Below the pieces are notes generated by a model, which was not told the DNA's origin, did not search any database, and was given only the letters and a program-made list of their open reading frames with translations. DNA of 27,162 nt from an uncultured Rhodocyclaceae bacterium (GTDB lineage Bacteria > Pseudomonadota > Gammaproteobacteria > Burkholderiales > Rhodocyclaceae), in contig URNG01000035.1 of assembly GCA_900549295.1 (NCBI GenBank), positions 1 to 27,162 of the forward strand, in the 5' to 3' direction. Made by a program: the position numbers and the translations under genes. Each line of letters opens with the position of its first letter. Position 1 is the stretch's first letter. Below are positions 23,317-27,162 of the stretch, piece after piece.

Positions 23317-24576
23317 CGTTATATCGTTTCGTTTACAAAGTCTGCGCAGGACGTTGCGAATGTGTACGAGTTGGCGCGCCTTGCCTTTGCTCACGCGCAG
23401 GATGTGCCTGTCTTGGATGTTATCCCGCTCTTTGAGCAGATAGAGGACCTCGAAAATGCTGTAACAACGCTCGATGGCATTATTGCTCTGCCTGAGGTAC
23501 AGCAGCGTCTCTCCGAAACGGGGCGTCGCCTTGAGGTTATGCTCGGCTATTCGGACTCTTCAAAAGATGCCGGTCCGACCTCTGCCACGCTTGTGCTGCA
23601 TGCAGCGCAGGCAGCCATTGCAAAGTGGGCTGACGAGAACAACATCGATTTGGTACTTATGCATGGTCGCGGTGGCGCTGTTGGACGCGGTGGTGGTCCT
23701 GCTAACCGTGCGGTGCTTTCACAGCCGAAAGGTTCGGTTAACTGCTGCTTCAAACTTACTGAGCAGGGCGAAGTCATTTTTGCTCGCTACGGAGATCCCA
23801 CCCTCGCGCGGCGCCATGTCGAATCGGTTGCAGGCGCTACACTCCTACAATCTGCACCATCTATCGAGTGGGTTAATACCGAGACGATGGATAAATTTGC
23901 CGATGTAGCCACTGCGCTCGATGAGGCATCTCGTGAACGCTATCTCGATCTTCTCAACACCGAGAACTTCCCAGAGTGGTTTAGCGAGGTAACGCCGCTC
24001 AACGAGATTGGTCTTATGCCTATTGGTAGCCGTCCTGCGAAGCGCGGCTTGGGCGCAAAGTCTCTTGATGACCTGCGCACCATTCCTTGGATTTTCTCGT
24101 GGTCGCAGGCGCGCTCCAATTTGGCCGCATGGTATGGCCTGGGAACGGCATGTGAGCGCTTTGGAGATCTCGACCGTTTGCGTGAGGCCTATGCGGAGTG
24201 GCCCCTGTTCACTACGTTTATCGACAACATAGAGATGTCACTCTCCAAGACAGACGAGCGTATCGCGCGTATGTACTTGGCTTTGGCAGAGCGTCCCGAT
24301 CTCGATGAGAAGGTCCTCTCTGAAATGGAGCTCACACGTAAGTGGGTTCTGGCGATTACCGGCGATAACTGGCCGCTTGAGCATCGCCGTGTGCTTGGTC
24401 CGGTTATTAAGATGCGTCTGCCCTTTGTAAACGTGCTTTCGATTGCGCAGGTTCGTGCACTCGATGCCGTTCGTACGCATACCGATAAGCTTACGCCTGA
24501 GGAAAAAGAGCGCTTTATTTACCTTATTCTTTGCACGGTTTCTGGCGTTGCTGCGGGCCTGCAAAACACAGGGTGA
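23317..24576 (+). CDS. ppc: Phosphoenolpyruvate carboxylase, C-terminal part (5' truncated)
   Basis: About 420 C-terminal residues of a ~900-aa enzyme that carboxylates PEP to oxaloacetate. Coding similarity starts at RYIVSFTKSAQDVANVYELA right after the C tract, with no start codon; the GTG at 23362 is not a real start. GYSDSSKDAG (from 23545) is the mobile catalytic loop, with Ser where many PEPCs have Gly. HGRGGAVGRGGGPANRAVL is the P-loop-like active site, and the conserved C-terminal QNTG is present. The NLAAWYGLGTACE and EMSLSKTDERIARMYLAL blocks are characteristic of actinobacterial PEPC. The missing N-terminal half shows that the gene was cut at the junction. Confidence 0.9.
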   Translation, partial: RYIVSFTKSAQDVANVYELARLAFAHAQDVPVLDVIPLFEQIEDLENAVTTLDGIIALPEVQQRLSETGRRLEVMLGYSDSSKDAGPTSATLVLHAAQAAIAKWADENNIDLVLMHGRGGAVGRGGGPANRAVLSQPKGSVNCCFKLTEQGEVIFARYGDPTLARRHVESVAGATLLQSAPSIEWVNTETMDKFADVATALDEASRERYLDLLNTENFPEWFSEVTPLNEIGLMPIGSRPAKRGLGAKSLDDLRTIPWIFSWSQARSNLAAWYGLGTACERFGDLDRLREAYAEWPLFTTFIDNIEMSLSKTDERIARMYLALAERPDLDEKVLSEMELTRKWVLAITGDNWPLEHRRVLGPVIKMRLPFVNVLSIAQVRALDAVRTHTDKLTPEEKERFIYLILCTVSGVAAGLQNTG

Positions 24577-24599
24577 TGTTCAAAGAAACGATGAGATTT

Positions 24600-24635
24600 A
24601 CAATGCGCTGCGTCTACGTGGCGCATTGTTTTTAT
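24600..24635 (+). terminator. Intrinsic terminator of ppc
   Basis: ACAATGCGC (24600-24608) pairs with GCGCATTGT (24621-24629) around a 12-nt loop and is followed by TTTTAT. It lies 23 bp after the ppc stop. Confidence 0.85.
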
Positions 24636-24676
24636 AGCGACAAAAGATAAAAGCCCGTTGGGCTGTATGGGCTGTG

Positions 24677-24713
24677 TATACTTGACGGCTAGTGCTTGCG
24701 TGTTGAGTATGCT
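24677..24713 (+). promoter_or_regulatory. Possible hisS promoter region
   Basis: TATACT (24677-24682), TTGACG (24682-24687) and TATGCT (24708-24713) are the best promoter-like words before hisS, but no pair has ideal spacing. The TTGACG to GAGTAT (24705-24710) distance is 17 bp. Only tentative. Confidence 0.3.
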
Positions 24714-24733
24714 GGCGAGAAGGGATTGCACAG

Positions 24734-26056
24734 ATGGCGCAGAGGGTGCAGGGAACTGAAGATCTGTTTGGCGATTACATGCGTGCATGGCAGCGCATGT
24801 GTGATATAGCGCGTGATCTCTTTGGAGCTTACGGCTTCGACATGATAGAAACGCCTGCACTTGAACAGGTTGATACGTTCGTACACGGTATTGGTGAGTC
24901 CACCGATGTCGTGCGTAAGGAAATGTTCCGCGTATTCTCTGGCGCCTTGCTTGAAGGCATGCTTGAAAAAGGTACTGAGAAACACCTCAAGCCGCGCCAG
25001 CGTATGGCTATGCGTCCCGAAGGAACTGCGGGTGTGGTCCGTGCAGCTGTTGAGCACAACTTTGTGCCTCAGGGAGCTGCTCCTGCAAAGCTGTGGTATG
25101 CCGAGGCAATGTTTCGCGGTGAGCGTCCGCAGAAGGGTCGTCTGCGTCAGTTCCATCAGATAGGCGTGGAGTGGCTTGGAGCTTCTGATCCTGCTGCAGA
25201 TGCTGAGTGCATCATCATGCTTATGGAGTTCTACAAGCGTCTAGGATTTAGTGATTCAGATCTAAAGCTCTCTATCAACTCTATGGGCGATGCAGCATGC
25301 CGCCCCGCTTATCGCAACAAAGTCCGCGATTTTATCCTCGACCATGCCGATGAAATGTGCGAAGAGTGTCGTGAGCGTGCAGAGCTCAACCCCTTGCGTG
25401 CTTTCGACTGCAAAAATGACCACTGTCGAGAGGTTATGAAGGCGGCACCGCTTGCACCCGATAACCTTTGTGATGAATGTGCAGCTCATTACGATGCTGT
25501 GAAGAAGTATTTGGATGCGGCTGGAATCGCGTATGTGGAAGATCCAACGCTTGTTCGCGGTCTCGACTATTACACCCGTACCGTTTTTGAGGTTGAGGCA
25601 CTTGGCGCGGGGATTGGCTCAATTGGCGGTGGCGGTCGTTACGATGGTCTTATGGAGCTTGAGGGAGGCCGTCCAACACCTGGTTTGGGCTTTGCAGTTG
25701 GATTTGAGCGTATCGTTTTAGCGCTTCAGGCCAAGGGTATTGATCCTTATGGAGAAAAGTCTTCTTGCGTCTATGTAGCCCATACGCCAGGTACCACTGA
25801 GCGTGATGCTGTGTTTGATATCTGTTTGATGCTTCGTAACGCCGGTATTCATACCGAAGCCGATTACCAAGGACGTTCACTCAAAAGCCAGTTTAAGCAG
25901 GCCGATCGTCTTGCGGCGAAACTCTGTGTTGTTGTGGGTGCCGATGAGGTTGCAGAGGGTGTTGTTACGGTGCGCGACATGGCAACACACGAGCAGACGC
26001 GCGTGTCAAAAGACGAGCTTGTAAACTACATTTTGACAAACCTGGCCGAAGCATAG
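24734..26056 (+). CDS. hisS: Histidyl-tRNA synthetase
   Basis: A 440-aa class II synthetase. The N-terminus QRVQGTEDLF, the motif 2 region MAMRPEGTAGVVRA and FRGERPQKGRLRQFHQIGVE, the His-specific RGLDYYTRT (275-283) and the motif 3 region GLGFAVGFERI are all present, followed by the anticodon-binding domain. A Cys-rich insert (C209, C212, C226, C231, C246, C249) is of a type seen in many bacterial HisRS and may bind metal. Between the first motif 2 strand and MRPEGTAG the loop is expanded (SGALLEGMLEKGTEKHLKPR), where many HisRS have a short EDRGGR turn. The ATG at 24734 has AGGG about 10 bp upstream. Confidence 0.95.
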   Translation: MAQRVQGTEDLFGDYMRAWQRMCDIARDLFGAYGFDMIETPALEQVDTFVHGIGESTDVVRKEMFRVFSGALLEGMLEKGTEKHLKPRQRMAMRPEGTAGVVRAAVEHNFVPQGAAPAKLWYAEAMFRGERPQKGRLRQFHQIGVEWLGASDPAADAECIIMLMEFYKRLGFSDSDLKLSINSMGDAACRPAYRNKVRDFILDHADEMCEECRERAELNPLRAFDCKNDHCREVMKAAPLAPDNLCDECAAHYDAVKKYLDAAGIAYVEDPTLVRGLDYYTRTVFEVEALGAGIGSIGGGGRYDGLMELEGGRPTPGLGFAVGFERIVLALQAKGIDPYGEKSSCVYVAHTPGTTERDAVFDICLMLRNAGIHTEADYQGRSLKSQFKQADRLAAKLCVVVGADEVAEGVVTVRDMATHEQTRVSKDELVNYILTNLAEA

Positions 26057-26102
26057 GAGTTGTCCTCATTGAGGCAATACTCTTGTGTACGGAAGTACCT
26101 CC

Positions 26103-27119
26103 ATGTCATATACGGCAAGTCATAAAAACGTAGCTTTGGTGCGGGATAATTGCGTCAAGATACCGGTACATGACACGGTATCCGCCCGCACCTCTTTGCT
26201 TGATTTGGGAATTAAGCCCCGCGAGGTTCATGTCATCTTTGAAGAGCATCGTCTCACGTGTAAAGGCGAGGTGCTTAAACGCAACGACATGATCTCGCCG
26301 GGAATGGTGCTTGATCTCAGGCTTGCTTGTAGTCAGATAGATCTGCCAGATACAGAAGTTCCTGCGTGTCGGGTGGTGTATGAAGATGGTATTGTGCTTG
26401 CGTGTGACAAGCAAGCTGGTGTACTTGTTCACAGCGATGGGAATGATGTACCCACGCTTACCGACGCAGTTCAGGCACATCTTGCAAGCCAAGGCATTTA
26501 TCGGCGTGCACAGGCTGTACAACGCATTGATGTTCCTACCACAGGGTTGGTGCTCTTCTCGACAGCGCGCGAGTTTCAACCTGCTTTGGATGAGCAGATG
26601 GCTTCGAGGTCGATGCATAAACGATATCTTGCGATTGTGAAGGGTACGCCTTCGTGGAAAACGCGTCATATTACCGCTGGAATAGGACGCGATCGTCATC
26701 ATGCGCAGCGCATGCGTGTCTGTGCGCCTGGACAGGGAAAATATGCGTCGACATATGTGCGCGTGTTGGCTCACCACAATGGATTAACACTGCTGGAAGC
26801 TGAGATTGAAACAGGCAGACGCCATCAGATTCGAGTGCATCTCGCATCGGTGGGTTACCCCCTTTTGGGTGATACGCTCTATGGAGACGGTTTTGGCGAT
26901 GTTAGTGGCAAAAATGAGAAGACTGCCTCTTCTCGGATAAGAAAAGGACAAAAGCAGAAAAAGGCTCATGGCAGCGTTTGCGCAGACGATAAATCGCTTA
27001 TGTTGCATGCCTGGCGTGAAGAGTTTGTGCATCCGCTTACACACGTGCCGCTTACCATAAGAACTGCTTGGCCAGAACGTTTCGAACATTTGGGCTTCTA
27101 CGAGGACTACTTTGTTTGA
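26103..27119 (+). CDS. RluA-family pseudouridine synthase
   Basis: A ~338-aa enzyme that should isomerise uridine to pseudouridine in rRNA or tRNA. An S4-like RNA-binding domain (~25-75) precedes the synthase domain. The catalytic Asp is D143 in QRIDVPTTGLVL, a variant of RLDxxTSG. KRYLAIVKG and EIETGRRHQIRVHLASVGYPLLGDTLYG are standard RluA blocks. Before LMLHAWREEF there is a 30-residue basic, Lys/Gly/Ser-rich insertion (about residues 262-292) that looks disordered. The ATG at 26103 (MSYTASH) is preferred, with GGAAG 8 bp upstream; GTG at 26085 is possible. The exact RNA target cannot be assigned. Confidence 0.85.
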   Translation: MSYTASHKNVALVRDNCVKIPVHDTVSARTSLLDLGIKPREVHVIFEEHRLTCKGEVLKRNDMISPGMVLDLRLACSQIDLPDTEVPACRVVYEDGIVLACDKQAGVLVHSDGNDVPTLTDAVQAHLASQGIYRRAQAVQRIDVPTTGLVLFSTAREFQPALDEQMASRSMHKRYLAIVKGTPSWKTRHITAGIGRDRHHAQRMRVCAPGQGKYASTYVRVLAHHNGLTLLEAEIETGRRHQIRVHLASVGYPLLGDTLYGDGFGDVSGKNEKTASSRIRKGQKQKKAHGSVCADDKSLMLHAWREEFVHPLTHVPLTIRTAWPERFEHLGFYEDYFV

Positions 27120-27133
27120 TACTCTATCCGAGA

Positions 27134-27162
27134 GGAGAGGTGGCTGAGAGGGGCCGCCTTGG
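27134..27162 (+). tRNA. Possible 5' end of a tRNA-Ser, cut by the window end
   Basis: GGAGAGGTGGCTGAGAGG (from 27134) resembles the acceptor strand and D arm of bacterial serine tRNAs (GGAGAGGTGGC-x-GAG-x-GG). The last bases, GGCCGCCTTGG, do not close a standard D stem cleanly, and the anticodon is out of view, so the call is weak. Confidence 0.35.

Noticed and set aside
23281..27162. Horizontal transfer of an actinobacterial island into the betaproteobacterium.
   Set aside because: The segment holds housekeeping genes (ppc, hisS), starts mid-gene, has no integrase, tRNA attachment site or IS at the edge, and joins at a homopolymer; an assembly chimera fits better.
1..27162. CRISPR arrays, insertion sequences, prophage genes or toxin-antitoxin pairs.
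   Set aside because: I looked for regular direct repeats, transposase or integrase motifs and small paired ORFs, and found none beyond the features listed.

Overview
The window looks like two unrelated bacterial genomes joined in one contig. Bases ~45 to ~23,305 read as one high-GC betaproteobacterium, most like Rhodocyclales. The signs are RegB/RegA-type redox sensing, a hemN/fnr pair, a class I PHA synthase, a TakP-type TRAP transporter and Bfd. Bases ~23,315 to the end are an actinobacterial, possibly coriobacterial, fragment with visibly lower GC and many T-ending codons. It carries the C-terminal part of PEP carboxylase, HisS, an RluA-family enzyme and perhaps the start of a tRNA-Ser. 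The join is a (CCG)4-C9 tract. A nearly identical (CCG)4-CG-C10 tract sits at the left edge of the window. An assembly chimera is the simplest explanation.

Layout of the betaproteobacterial part. 1-1260 (+): a 5'-truncated RegB-like kinase followed by its RegA-like regulator. 1358-2902 (+): a Na+/H+ antiporter-like membrane protein and a Bfd-type [2Fe-2S] protein behind a promoter with a Fur-like box. 2903-3204: intergenic, with a 120-bp MITE/REP-like inverted repeat. 3205-10026 (-): a chemoreceptor, then (in transcription order) hemN, a frameshifted TauE/SafE-like gene, copA, copZ and a small Cys-containing ORF. 10112-10855 (+): fnr, divergent from hemN, with an FNR box between them. 10929-15399 (-): a TRAP transporter in which two paralogous dctP genes flank dctQ and dctM. 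15677-17443 (+): rnk and gdhA. 17450-21682 (-): phaC, then a four-gene overlapping operon (hemerythrin-like, DUF2249, a 432-aa polytopic membrane protein, SirB2-like) behind a perfect TTGAT-N4-ATCAA box. 21885-23280 (+): a universal stress protein and fabI.

Taken together, the betaproteobacterial genes fit a facultative denitrifying or microaerophilic lifestyle. RegBA and FNR sense redox state and oxygen, and HemN makes heme without oxygen. CopA/CopZ and the SafE-like protein are the kind of copper and membrane-maturation genes often found beside cbb3 oxidase clusters, although no cco genes are in view. PhaC stores carbon, and the TakP-type transporter probably imports 2-oxoacids or similar carboxylates. 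The least understood unit is the FNR-boxed hemerythrin/DUF2249/polytopic/SirB2 operon.
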